From Aliiglaciecola sp. 3_MG-2023 (lineage in GTDB: Bacteria; Pseudomonadota; Gammaproteobacteria; Enterobacterales; Alteromonadaceae): a stretch of 64,000 nucleotides of DNA. Shown in pieces: positions 46,565 to 55,774 of the stretch (position 1 is the first letter of the stretch; each line of letters opens with the position of its first letter). The position numbers and the translations under genes were made by a program. The DNA lies in assembly GCF_030548205.1 (NCBI RefSeq), contig NZ_JAUORV010000004.1, forward strand, positions 186,001 to 250,000, written 5' to 3'. The notes under the pieces were generated by a model, which was not told the origin of the DNA, made no database searches, and saw nothing but the letters and a program-made list of their open reading frames with translations.

Positions 46565-47077
46565 TTACTCTCTAAGTAAAGCTTTAACCACTTTTTCATA
46601 TTTAGCTTCATCACCACTTTTATAACCATAATGGGTTAGACGCTTATTACCATCTCGGTCAATAATGACTGTAGTCGGCATTGCTCTGACATCGTATAAT
46701 TTGCTGACTTTATCAAGGTCGTCAAACAATACAGGAAAGCTTACGGGAATATCTCTGAGCAAATTGTTTGCTTTCTCTGGGTGCTCATCTACATTTACAG
46801 CTAAAACCGTAAAACCAAGATCTTCATATTCTTTTTGCATAGCATCGAAATGTGGTAACTCTTCCCGACATGGTGCGCACCAAGACGCCCAAAAGTTCAC
46901 AATAACCACGTTGCCCTGCTGCTCTTCTAGTCGCAAATTTTCCCCACTGTTACTCTTTAAAGTAAAATCTGGAGCGGATTGCAGCTCAGCAGCACCGGTA
47001 GTAAAAGCCGTTAATAAGGTTAACGACATTACCGCAATAAACAATAAAACAAAGTTAGATAAAGGTTTTGAATTCAT
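46565..47077 (-). CDS. TlpA-like periplasmic thioredoxin
   Basis: A 170-residue protein with an N-terminal signal or anchor and a thioredoxin fold. The redox motif is WCAPC within [18 protein letters not shown], and the cis-proline region is [12 protein letters not shown]. It probably reduces disulfides in the periplasm, for example to keep CxxCH cysteines ready for haem attachment or to serve the DUF4266 cysteines. The ATG has CGGAG at 7-nt spacing. Confidence 0.92.
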   Translation of the reverse strand: MNSKPLSNFVLLFIAVMSLTLLTAFTTGAAELQSAPDFTLKSNSGENLRLEEQQGNVVIVNFWASWCAPCREELPHFDAMQKEYEDLGFTVLAVNVDEHPEKANNLLRDIPVSFPVLFDDLDKVSKLYDVRAMPTTVIIDRDGNKRLTHYGYKSGDEAKYEKVVKALLRE

Positions 47078-47114
47078 GACAATACTCCGTCAAATATTCT
47101 GTTATTTAAAAGGC

Positions 47115-47759
47115 TCAAAAGAAAAACGTCGCACCGAGTCCATACTCGATGTTATGGGTAGTTTTTTCTTCGCCAATAATTTCACTATTAAAAATGTGGT
47201 CTTTAACTCCCACATGTACTGCAAAATAGTCAGTTAATAACAACCGATATCCTGCGCCAACACTGACGGTGAAACGATTATCACCGCCGAATTCTGTACT
47301 ACCTGCGCCTACGGTAAAATATGTCGCAGAATTAAATACCCAATTAGGGCTAAAAAACACTTCGCCATTGAGGTTATAACCCAACGAGAGGTCGTAAAAA
47401 CTATATTCGCGCTCTTCTTCAGTTAAAAAAGGCGCGCCGCCACTTAGCAATTCGAAACTGGTTTCTCCAGCAGTAGCTTGTCCATAATTCGCTTCAACAA
47501 AAAAGTCTTCATTTACATGGTAAGTTAATCTTGCCCCCACTAATGAGCTAGAGGAAAAATCTTCGATACTAATTACCCCAGCAAACAAGCCAATTTCGAA
47601 ATCCTCAGTGTCAATATTCGATTCATTTATGTCTCGGCGTTTCAAATCAGGCTCGATAACATTCTGCACAGAGGCTCTGTTGTCAGCCTGAGCAAACGCA
47701 AAATTGCTAGCGCCAATTAAAATGGCTCCTAGAAAAAAACTGCAAATCCGAGTTTCCAC
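47115..47759 (-). CDS. Outer-membrane beta-barrel protein (GTG start)
   Basis: A 214-residue predicted eight-strand-type barrel: signal peptide (cleavage near FAFAQ), repeated amphipathic strands ([52 protein letters not shown]) and C-terminal aromatic (GLGATFFF). The start is GTG with AGGAG 8 nt upstream. The first 31 nt overlap the 3' end of the SH3-barrel gene, so translation is coupled. It resembles the outer-membrane barrels found beside Glt-type genes. Confidence 0.78.
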   Translation of the reverse strand: METRICSFFLGAILIGASNFAFAQADNRASVQNVIEPDLKRRDINESNIDTEDFEIGLFAGVISIEDFSSSSLVGARLTYHVNEDFFVEANYGQATAGETSFELLSGGAPFLTEEEREYSFYDLSLGYNLNGEVFFSPNWVFNSATYFTVGAGSTEFGGDNRFTVSVGAGYRLLLTDYFAVHVGVKDHIFNSEIIGEEKTTHNIEYGLGATFFF

Positions 47760-48478
47760 TCTTCAAGCTCCTCATTTTCATCACGCTCAGTCAGCGCCAG
47801 TAAGTTTTGATATTCAAATTTCACAACAAAATTCTGCGCCAGGTAATACCGCACGCCAATTCCCCCCACCAATAGATCGTTAGTTCTGGTTTCTTCTCCA
47901 GATTGCACTAAGCTCGCTCTAGGTTTGGTTTTTATCTGTCCAAAACCAAGGCGAAAATACGGAGATATGCGCCATTCAGGGAAGGTAGTATGGGTCACAC
48001 TTAATAACCCAAATTGACTTTCCGAAAAGTCACCCAATGCCTGGCTATAACTCACTTCTGCAGCGATATTCTCTGTTACCACCCAAGCACCAAAAACACT
48101 CAAAGAAGGCACACCGTCTAAGGAACCGCCACTGGCACCCAATTCAAAATCACGCTGTTGATAACTGCTAAAACTGCCATCTTCAATCTGCACCGGTTCA
48201 CCAACACTGCTCACAGTCAACCTAAGCTCATCGAGTGATACCCAGCCTTCTTTCCCCTTAACCGTTCGCACCTTAAACCAACTTGTGCGACGTTTAAGAA
48301 TACTTATCCACTCGCCTTTTTCGGCCACGTGAAAAATTGGATAACCTTGCGCTGGTCCTGTGCGCATATCGATATAAGGTTCAACTATCTGAACCTCAGG
48401 AAATTGCTCTTCGGCATTTGCCACTTTAATCATTAACACTAACCCAATCAGGGCGATCCACTTTGCCATCATTTCCAT
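47729..48478 (-). CDS. SH3-domain outer-membrane beta-barrel protein
   Basis: A 249-residue protein with a signal peptide (about 1-22), a bacterial SH3 domain (about 28-90: VEPYIDMRTGPAQGYPIF, ISILKRRTSWFKVRT, KEGWVSLDEL) and a C-terminal barrel (about 110-249) ending [10 protein letters not shown]3 domains of this kind often bind peptidoglycan or peptide, so it may join the outer membrane to the wall. It begins 3 nt after the HzsA-like stop. Confidence 0.78.
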   Translation of the reverse strand: MEMMAKWIALIGLVLMIKVANAEEQFPEVQIVEPYIDMRTGPAQGYPIFHVAEKGEWISILKRRTSWFKVRTVKGKEGWVSLDELRLTVSSVGEPVQIEDGSFSSYQQRDFELGASGGSLDGVPSLSVFGAWVVTENIAAEVSYSQALGDFSESQFGLLSVTHTTFPEWRISPYFRLGFGQIKTKPRASLVQSGEETRTNDLLVGGIGVRYYLAQNFVVKFEYQNLLALTERDENEELEEWKLGFAVFF

Positions 48479-48481
48479 CTA

Positions 48482-51181
48482 CTAATCTGCCGGAGCTGCA
48501 AAGGGATTATTATAGTATTGGGCGCCAATATCCAGCCATTCAGCGATTAGTTTCAACTCAGCTTGACTTAACCATCCCTGATGGCTGCCTCCGGCCTCAA
48601 AAAGGCTGAAAAAGGCAGCGCTACTGCGAGCCCCATTGGTGCTCAAAGTATTTGCCACAGCGACTGTTTGATAAATAGGGATAGGATTACCCTCGGCATC
48701 TAAAATAAGCTCACCGTCTTCATCGCGCTCATAAACGGGCTCTCCACTACCATCAAACACCTGTACTAACCGATCAACAATGGCTCCTTCCCGCAATTCT
48801 TGTTCAAGATCGGCAAACATAAGTTCACGATAACTAGTCAGGTAATCAGGATTGTCCGTAGAGGCTGTACCGCTTAAATCAAGTTGTGCAATGGGCACCC
48901 GAGCCATGTCTGCCTCATCTGTTGGCGAGTGACAACTCACGCAGGTATTATCCTCTATTACCGTCAGGCCATCTTCGGCAATGACTTGTCGTGTCACCTC
49001 AAAAATAGGATGAATAGATTCAGGATAATTAATTTGAATTCGGCATAGGCTTGTCCAATTTGTTGCGCAAGCCGTTGTAATCGGCAAAGGAGAGGATAAG
49101 TCTGCATAAGAATAGATAAATGACTCGGCGGGTGTAGCTATAGCCGGATCAGTCCAAATATCATTAAATTCAAGATTAGGTTGAGGGTATTCAGCCCCAT
49201 TAATTCGCGCTGCAGTTTGCGCCATAGTCTCGCCAAAATCAGCAAATAACACGGGGTTTGTATTGGGGAAAGGTACTCCTGTTGCGCTTGCACCAAAATT
49301 AATAGATTCCGCTTCTGCACTCAAACGACCATGGGGCAAGGTGCTTTGCTGGGTATGACAACCATTGCAGGTTTTCACCTCGCCGGGTGCAAACTGCAGC
49401 CAATTTTGATGACGAGCACCAACACGTTTGCCATTAATATCCACCAAACTTAATGCTAAAGGCAAGTTTGCCGGAACTTCAAATAAAGCCGAACCATCCG
49501 GCTGTACAGGAACATAACCGATAATTTCGCGCATTAATTGGCCGCGACTACGTCCAAATGCGGAAGCATCAAAATCTCTTACATCATCATCAGGGATGGA
49601 TACCGATTTCACCACTCTTAGAAACTGCACAGGTCGCTGTAAAGCAGGCGTTTGAGTCGGATCTGCCAGGGCAGCAATTCCTTGTGAGGAAGAATCGACG
49701 CCAGCAAAATCATAAACACTTCGAATATGTACTTTTGCCAAATTTTCATCGGCCAATGCCTGCTCATATTCTTCTGCTATCTGAGCACTGGCCGGATAGG
49801 CACGTTCCCCCATTGCCACGGCTTCAGTGTACATTTCACCTTCTACAGGCACACCTATAGGTAGCTGCGTATTCTCAATGCCGTCGTACATCCAAAGACC
49901 AAACAAAAGCGGTGCTTGTTGAATATCTGGATTTTCCAGGTGACTGTCATCACAAGGCAAGATTTTCCGTTCAACAACTTCACCGGCAATCACTTCTTGT
50001 TCAGGATCATAGACGCGGCATTGGCTCCAACTAAATATAACCCGTTCACTGCCATCCCAAAGGGGATAAACAGAAGCAAAACGCCCTGCTAATGAAAGAC
50101 TGCCATCAATCACAATATTATCAAACAGTGCAGGGGTTTGTGCCGGCCCAGTCAAATTAGATTGGGACGCTATCCCTTGGCTATTATCGATATAATTCAA
50201 GTAATCAATGCTAACAAAATCCCCCCCTATGGTGTCGCTCTGGAAGGGACGAATGGCACTTAAAATAGTACCGTCTTGCAATTCGCGGACTTTAACAAAC
50301 TGTAAGAGTTGATCTGTACGCTCACTATCATGACTGTGCCGGCCATACACAATTTCTAAACCTGAACCATCACTGTTCATTTGATAAAGATTGATGCTGT
50401 TATTGTTACCCGCTTGATCCCAGCGACTAAACAAAATTTTACCACTGGTTAGCACCACAGGATCTAAATCATGACTTTGATTGAAAGAGATTTGTTGTAT
50501 GTTGCTACCATCGCTATCCATCACATGGATAACTGAGGCATATTCATCTAAGCCTTCATCTAAACCTTGGTATTGTGGCTTGCCTTCATCTAACAAAATA
50601 GCTTGATTACCCGCCTGACGAGTTGAACTAAATACAATTCGACCATCAGGCAAATAGGTTGGCCCAGTATCTTGGCCTGCTTCGGCTTGAATATCAGAGC
50701 TGATGACACGACGCAATTCATCGGAAACACGATTATATTCCCAAATATTCCAAGTGGGCTGTTCATCGTCATCTGCATCTTCGATGGCAGGCGCTCGCAT
50801 AGCAAAGACTAATCGTTCAGAGTCATAAGACACATCCACATCTTTGACATCATACCCGGCTAAGGGACTATCTTCTGTGGCTTGTTCAATTTGTTCTTGG
50901 GTATAAAATGCGCGGTCAGTAATGTTAGTTTCATCAACACTGGCGGAAGCCCGAGGTTTTATATACAGAGCAGCTCCGGGCAAAAACGCGAATGGCTCTG
51001 TTAAATCATCGGTAATTAACACGCCCTCTTCATCAAGGGGGAGAGCACGTTTAACGTATGCAATGGGAATATCGACAACCACAGGATCAGGCTCTTGAGA
51101 AGAAGTCACCAATAGTTCATCAGAACCACAACTGCTAACAAAAGCGCAAACAACCGTCAAAAGCACGGCCTTACGAATCAT
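48482..51181 (-). CDS. HzsA-like lipoprotein with beta-propeller and two CxxCH motifs
   Basis: An 899-residue lipoprotein (signal MIRKAVLLTVVCAFVSSC with lipobox VSSC). The N-terminal part contains TolB/WD40-like propeller motifs (LPDGRIVFSSTRQAGNQ, HVMDSDGSNIQQISF, SGKILFSRWDQAG). The C-terminal part has two haem c motifs, CNGCH near residue 607 and CVSCH near 747. The layout matches proteins annotated as HzsA-related (hydrazine synthase alpha-like) in non-anammox bacteria; hydrazine synthesis is not implied. ATG 51181 is chosen for the lipobox; a frame to 51214 exists. It is the first gene of the operon. Confidence 0.78.
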   Translation of the reverse strand: MIRKAVLLTVVCAFVSSCGSDELLVTSSQEPDPVVVDIPIAYVKRALPLDEEGVLITDDLTEPFAFLPGAALYIKPRASASVDETNITDRAFYTQEQIEQATEDSPLAGYDVKDVDVSYDSERLVFAMRAPAIEDADDDEQPTWNIWEYNRVSDELRRVISSDIQAEAGQDTGPTYLPDGRIVFSSTRQAGNQAILLDEGKPQYQGLDEGLDEYASVIHVMDSDGSNIQQISFNQSHDLDPVVLTSGKILFSRWDQAGNNNSINLYQMNSDGSGLEIVYGRHSHDSERTDQLLQFVKVRELQDGTILSAIRPFQSDTIGGDFVSIDYLNYIDNSQGIASQSNLTGPAQTPALFDNIVIDGSLSLAGRFASVYPLWDGSERVIFSWSQCRVYDPEQEVIAGEVVERKILPCDDSHLENPDIQQAPLLFGLWMYDGIENTQLPIGVPVEGEMYTEAVAMGERAYPASAQIAEEYEQALADENLAKVHIRSVYDFAGVDSSSQGIAALADPTQTPALQRPVQFLRVVKSVSIPDDDVRDFDASAFGRSRGQLMREIIGYVPVQPDGSALFEVPANLPLALSLVDINGKRVGARHQNWLQFAPGEVKTCNGCHTQQSTLPHGRLSAEAESINFGASATGVPFPNTNPVLFADFGETMAQTAARINGAEYPQPNLEFNDIWTDPAIATPAESFIYSYADLSSPLPITTACATNWTSLCRIQINYPESIHPIFEVTRQVIAEDGLTVIEDNTCVSCHSPTDEADMARVPIAQLDLSGTASTDNPDYLTSYRELMFADLEQELREGAIVDRLVQVFDGSGEPVYERDEDGELILDAEGNPIPIYQTVAVANTLSTNGARSSAAFFSLFEAGGSHQGWLSQAELKLIAEWLDIGAQYYNNPFAAPAD

Positions 51182-51214
51182 TTCTGTTGTGATCTGGCTA
51201 AAAATACATGGCAT

Positions 51215-52011
51215 AAATATCGCTGAACCTTTTCTCGCGGGAAACTAATGCTTCACAACGGGTCTAGAATGTTAATTATTTGCTTGAGTTTAGGAACTCA
51301 AAGATATCAATTATCCATCGTTAGCAAACAAGTTTAAACTGTCTCTGCTTCACGACAATTTGCTAATACCCGTCAATACATCAGTCAGTCAATTTAGTTT
51401 GAATTACAATTCAACGGTATTCCATTAAGTAAATTGTTTCATTAAGTGCTGAATAAAACAATTTTAGTATTGATGCATAGTGATAGTTTTTAATACCTTA
51501 GCGATAACCTGTTACTTAACATCAAGGTCAAAAAAAGTTGTTAAATCCTGTTATCGCCCCATAGCTCAATAGAGTGTCGCCGATTCAACACGCCATTACC
51601 ACCATCACTAAAACCCACTACCTTACTGTTTTTATTATACTTTTTAAATTACTTAGTCATTAATGTGATTCCAGAAGATTAAAAGTGTAGGCCGATGAAT
51701 ACGAAAATACTGTCCCTATTGCCTCCCAGTAGCGCAAAAATGACCTTGTAAGCCTTAATTTTCGCAACTGGCCCAGAAACTGCTACCTACCTTAAGATCA
51801 ATAACTTAGATTCCGACTCTTTGATATAGTCACTAAGTTATCACCTCTATTTTGAAATGAGAAATAGCGACAAGAGCTTTAACCTTCTTTGAAGTTGTGA
51901 AGTTGAAAGGTAATTTGGGTATAAATATTAACACCCAATAGTAGACTGTCATATTTACCCTTGCTGGCAAATTCGACTATTTTTATATGTATCGCATTGA
52001 GGAGCACCAGT
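51215..52011. other. Large divergent control region of the cytochrome/TPR locus
   Basis: About 0.8 kb of AT-rich sequence separates the HzsA-like gene (minus) from the CxxCH gene (plus). No ORF or RNA gene is supported. A nested inverted repeat lies at 51801-51841: outer arms ATAACTTAG / CTAAGTTAT and inner GACT / AGTC. It probably holds promoters for both operons; I see no clear -35/-10 pair to assign. Confidence 0.5.
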
Positions 52012-53265
52012 TTGGAAACAGTTTTATCTAAAAAGAGGAATTCGCGCCTTTTTCCCCTTCGGCTCACAGCTAACTTCTTTGGTTTAGCGCTTCTGATTTT
52101 AATGTTCTGTCACCTTAATGCCCTTGCAGGCCCTACAGAACAGGCCCAGCGGATGCATAATCGTCTAGCTGGTGTGCCAGCAACCTCATCGGTCCTTGAG
52201 CAGATGAGCGGCCTTATTGAACAAGGAAAGAATCAAGAAGCGGCCTATTTAGCCATGGATAATCCGGCTTTTTATAATGTCACCTTGAAAAATTGGATAA
52301 CGCCTTGGACAAACGAAGAAGCTGACATTTTTGCACCCTTGAATGATTACACTGCAACAGTAATAGGCATGGCCCGGGACGATATAGACTTCCGCCTAAT
52401 TTTAAGCGGCAATATTTTGTACGTAGGTAATACCTCCCTCGACATTCCTGACTATGGAATCGATAACAACGCCCATTATCAAGCCATGGAAGACCAAGAA
52501 GTCGATCTCAGTGAAGAGTTAGTTGCAACTACACAAACAGCCATGACGGGGTTGCCAGAGCATGCAACGGCTGGTGTGCTAACCACCAGAGCCGCTGCAA
52601 AATCTTTTTTTAAAGATGGTACCAACCGAGCCATGTTTCGATTCACGTTAATAAATCATTTATGTACGGATTTAGAAGGCGTTAAAGACACGAGTCGTGT
52701 ACCGGATCGTATCCGCCAGGACGTGAGTCGCAGCCCAGGTGGTGATAGCCGAATCTTTTTAAACTCCTGTATCGGTTGCCATTCTGGAATGGATCCGTTA
52801 GCGCAGGCTTTTGCATATTATGAATACGATTATGACATTGAAGCCGACCCTGATGGGGTGAGTGGCTATTTAAGCTACAATCAAGAAGGTCAAATTGATC
52901 CTCAAACCGGTTCTCGGGTAACGGCTAAACACCAAATCAATGGCAATAACTTCCCCTACGGTTTTATGATTCAAGATGATAAGTGGGACAACTATTGGCG
53001 CGCGGGATTAAATAAAAATTTAGGTTGGGATGAGAGTTTGCCCGGCAGCGGTAACGGTGCTAAAAGTATGGGCCAAGAACTTGCTCACAGCGCGCAGTTT
53101 TCCCAATGCCAGGTGAAAAAAGTATTTGAAAATGTATGCCTACGAGCTCCCCAAGATAGTCAAGATTGGAGTCAGGTGGATGCTATGGTGGTGAACTTCC
53201 AAGGCAGCGGATATCAGATTAAGCAGGTATTTGCAGATGCCGCCAACTATTGTAAAGGGAGTTAA
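52012..53265 (+). CDS. Secreted mono-haem c-type cytochrome-like protein (TTG start)
   Basis: A 418-codon frame whose start is TTG 52012, chosen because GGAG lies 7 nt before it; the frame is open from 51961 without a better site. Residues about 15-40 form a signal peptide (FFGLALLILMFCHLNALAG). A single CIGCH motif lies near residue 253 (LNSCIGCHSGMDPLAQAF), and the surrounding sequence resembles the DUF1585/DUF1592-type cytochrome families common with DUF1501. It is the first of three genes, 2 nt before the next. Confidence 0.7.
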   Translation: METVLSKKRNSRLFPLRLTANFFGLALLILMFCHLNALAGPTEQAQRMHNRLAGVPATSSVLEQMSGLIEQGKNQEAAYLAMDNPAFYNVTLKNWITPWTNEEADIFAPLNDYTATVIGMARDDIDFRLILSGNILYVGNTSLDIPDYGIDNNAHYQAMEDQEVDLSEELVATTQTAMTGLPEHATAGVLTTRAAAKSFFKDGTNRAMFRFTLINHLCTDLEGVKDTSRVPDRIRQDVSRSPGGDSRIFLNSCIGCHSGMDPLAQAFAYYEYDYDIEADPDGVSGYLSYNQEGQIDPQTGSRVTAKHQINGNNFPYGFMIQDDKWDNYWRAGLNKNLGWDESLPGSGNGAKSMGQELAHSAQFSQCQVKKVFENVCLRAPQDSQDWSQVDAMVVNFQGSGYQIKQVFADAANYCKGS

Positions 53266-53267
53266 CA

Positions 53268-55736
53268 ATGAGGTTTTTATTTCACTCCAGAATACTCCAA
53301 CTCACCATAATTACAGCACTTACTTTGGTGCTCAGCGCCTGCGGTGGGAGTGCTGCAAAAGTAGAAGAAACCCCAACCCCTCCCCCTATATCTCAACCTG
53401 GAGAGAGCTATTCCGGTCCTCCAGCAAATACAGACGATGTGCAAAGTTACAAACTTAATTTATGGGATAACATAAGTAGTGCTGAGCGCTGCGGAGCCTG
53501 CCACATAGAAAACGGTCAATCCCCTGAATTTGTAAGAGCTGATGATATTAACCTTGCCTATGCGGCCACCAACCCACTGGTAAATTTAGACGAGCCAGAA
53601 ACCTCTACTTTGGTGACTAAAGTGGCTGGAGGCCACAATTGTTGGTTAACCAGTCCTTCGGCTTGTGCTGATATTATGACAACTTGGATCGCTAATTGGG
53701 CTGATAACGATGTCACGGCGAATAAGATCCAGCTGGAAGCCCCCACATTGAAGTCTCCTGGAGCCAACAAAAACTTCCCGGAAAATAGTGCTTTATTTGC
53801 CTCAACAGTATACCCGTTGTTAACAACCTACTGTGCCAGTTGCCACACGAATTCAGCAAGCGTACCAATCTCCCCTTACTTTGCCTCCAGTGATGTTGAT
53901 GAAGCCTACCTAGCGTCGAAAGCCAGAATCAGTTTAGACACGCCAGCATCCTCACGATTTGTTGGCCGCCTTAGGGATGAATTTCATAACTGTTGGAGTA
54001 ACTGTAGTAGTGATGCCAGTGAGTTAACTGCCGCGATTCAAGGGATGGCTGATGGTATCGAAGTAACCGAATTAGCCCCCGAACTGGTAAACAGTCAAGC
54101 GTTGACGCTTTTTGATGGCACTTTGGCCACAGGTGGCGGCCGATTTGAAAGTGATCTCATTGCCAAATGGGAATTTAAGACCGGCTCAGGTACCACTGCG
54201 TTTGACACCAGTGGCGTTGAACCCGCCATTGATTTGACCCTCAGCGGTGATGTTTCCTGGATTGGTGGATGGGGCTTGCAAATGGTAGACGGCAAAGCTC
54301 AAGGCAGCACCGCTAGCAGTAAAAAACTACATACCCTGTTAACCGCCACGGGAGAAATGTCGATTGAAGCTTGGGTAGTACCGGCAAACGTAACTCAAGA
54401 AGGTCCAGCCCGCATTATTAGCTACTCTGGAGGGGCGCAAACCCGTAACTTCACCCTGGGTCAAACCTTGTATAACTATGACTATCTATTAAGAACAAGC
54501 AATACCGATGCAAATGGAGAAAGTGCCTTATCGACTGCTGATGGAGACGAATTACTGCAATCCAGTTTGCAACACGTGGTGCTGACATATGATCCTATTA
54601 ATGGTCGCCAAATCTATGTAAATGGTGTGCATTCAGGGGTAACTGATAATGTAGAGATCGGCAATTTTAACGAATGGAATGATACCTATGCCTTTGTGCT
54701 TGGTAACGAAGTGTCCGGTGATATTCCGTGGGCAGGCTCAATTCGCATGGTGGCGGTGCACAATAGAACCTTAAGCGCAGAACAAATAGCACAGAACTTT
54801 GCGGCCGGAATCGGCCAGAAGTTTTTCCTATTGTTCAACGTAACTGAACACACCAATATTGCGCAAAGTTATGTGGTGCTCGAAGTGAGTCAGTTTGATA
54901 GTTACAGTTACCTATTCGCCGAACCCTTTTTCATTAGTCTAGACGACAACGCCAGTATTTCATCGGTTCCTATGCAAGGGATGCGTATCGGCTTAAATGG
55001 ACGTGAAGTAGCCGCAGGGCAAGTTTTCCAAAACTTAGACGTGTTAATCAGTGATAGCGATTATATCCCCGGCGAAGGTCAAGCCCTATCATCCCTAGGA
55101 ACCACGGTTGCCATCGAAAAAAGTCCCGAAGCCGATGAGTTTTTCTTAACCTTTGAACAACTTGGTAGTGCAACAAATGTTGTGATAGAAGCCGACCCAC
55201 CAGCGGCTGCGTCCCCCATAGATTTAGAACCTCAAGCAGATATCGGGGTACGAAACTTTGCTGAAATCAATGCCAGTATGTCAGTGGTCACCGGTGTACC
55301 AACGAATAACGCTGCTGTGAAGGCATCTTTTGAAAAACTAAAACAGCAACTGCCTAGCGTCACCAATATTGATAGCTATTTAGCATCGAATCAAATGGCA
55401 GTGACACAAATGGCAATCAAATATTGCGATCAACTTGTAGAAGACGACAATCTAAGGGCAAGCTACTTCACAGGTTTTGACTTCACTCAACCGGCTGATA
55501 CGGCTTTTGTTGACCAAGACCGAAACCTCATTTTGACGCCATTGCTAGATAGGGCCATTGGTAACAATATAGCGACTCAACCGCAGAGGGATTCGGTGAG
55601 TGACGAATTGAATAGCTTGATCGACATGCTAACTGACTGTAGCGGTGATAAAGTCTGCGACGCCATTTATACACAGACTATCGTTAAAGCGACATGTGCA
55701 GCTACCATTGGTAGTGCCGCCCTGCTCATTCAATAA
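53268..55736 (+). CDS. LamG-domain lipoprotein with two CxxCH motifs
   Basis: An 822-residue lipoprotein (LTLVLSACGG lipobox). The N-terminal part has two similar cytochrome-like segments: CGACH near residue 75 and CASCH near 188, each followed by a NLDEP/SLDTP...HNCW pattern. A LamG (concanavalin-A-like) domain spans about 295-510 (LIAKWEFKTGSGTTAFDTSG, MSIEAWVVP, QIYVNGVHSG). The C-terminal part is helical and carries several cysteines. A surface protein that combines electron transfer and glycan or protein binding is inferred. Confidence 0.78.
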   Translation: MRFLFHSRILQLTIITALTLVLSACGGSAAKVEETPTPPPISQPGESYSGPPANTDDVQSYKLNLWDNISSAERCGACHIENGQSPEFVRADDINLAYAATNPLVNLDEPETSTLVTKVAGGHNCWLTSPSACADIMTTWIANWADNDVTANKIQLEAPTLKSPGANKNFPENSALFASTVYPLLTTYCASCHTNSASVPISPYFASSDVDEAYLASKARISLDTPASSRFVGRLRDEFHNCWSNCSSDASELTAAIQGMADGIEVTELAPELVNSQALTLFDGTLATGGGRFESDLIAKWEFKTGSGTTAFDTSGVEPAIDLTLSGDVSWIGGWGLQMVDGKAQGSTASSKKLHTLLTATGEMSIEAWVVPANVTQEGPARIISYSGGAQTRNFTLGQTLYNYDYLLRTSNTDANGESALSTADGDELLQSSLQHVVLTYDPINGRQIYVNGVHSGVTDNVEIGNFNEWNDTYAFVLGNEVSGDIPWAGSIRMVAVHNRTLSAEQIAQNFAAGIGQKFFLLFNVTEHTNIAQSYVVLEVSQFDSYSYLFAEPFFISLDDNASISSVPMQGMRIGLNGREVAAGQVFQNLDVLISDSDYIPGEGQALSSLGTTVAIEKSPEADEFFLTFEQLGSATNVVIEADPPAAASPIDLEPQADIGVRNFAEINASMSVVTGVPTNNAAVKASFEKLKQQLPSVTNIDSYLASNQMAVTQMAIKYCDQLVEDDNLRASYFTGFDFTQPADTAFVDQDRNLILTPLLDRAIGNNIATQPQRDSVSDELNSLIDMLTDCSGDKVCDAIYTQTIVKATCAATIGSAALLIQ

Positions 55737-55774
55737 ATAGAATCCAATAAGTAGCGAGTTTTAGGTACATAGAT

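Noticed and set aside
51557-51600. tRNA-like string with TAGCTCAATAG
   Set aside because: No acceptor, anticodon or T-arm with the conserved TTCGA can be formed around it.
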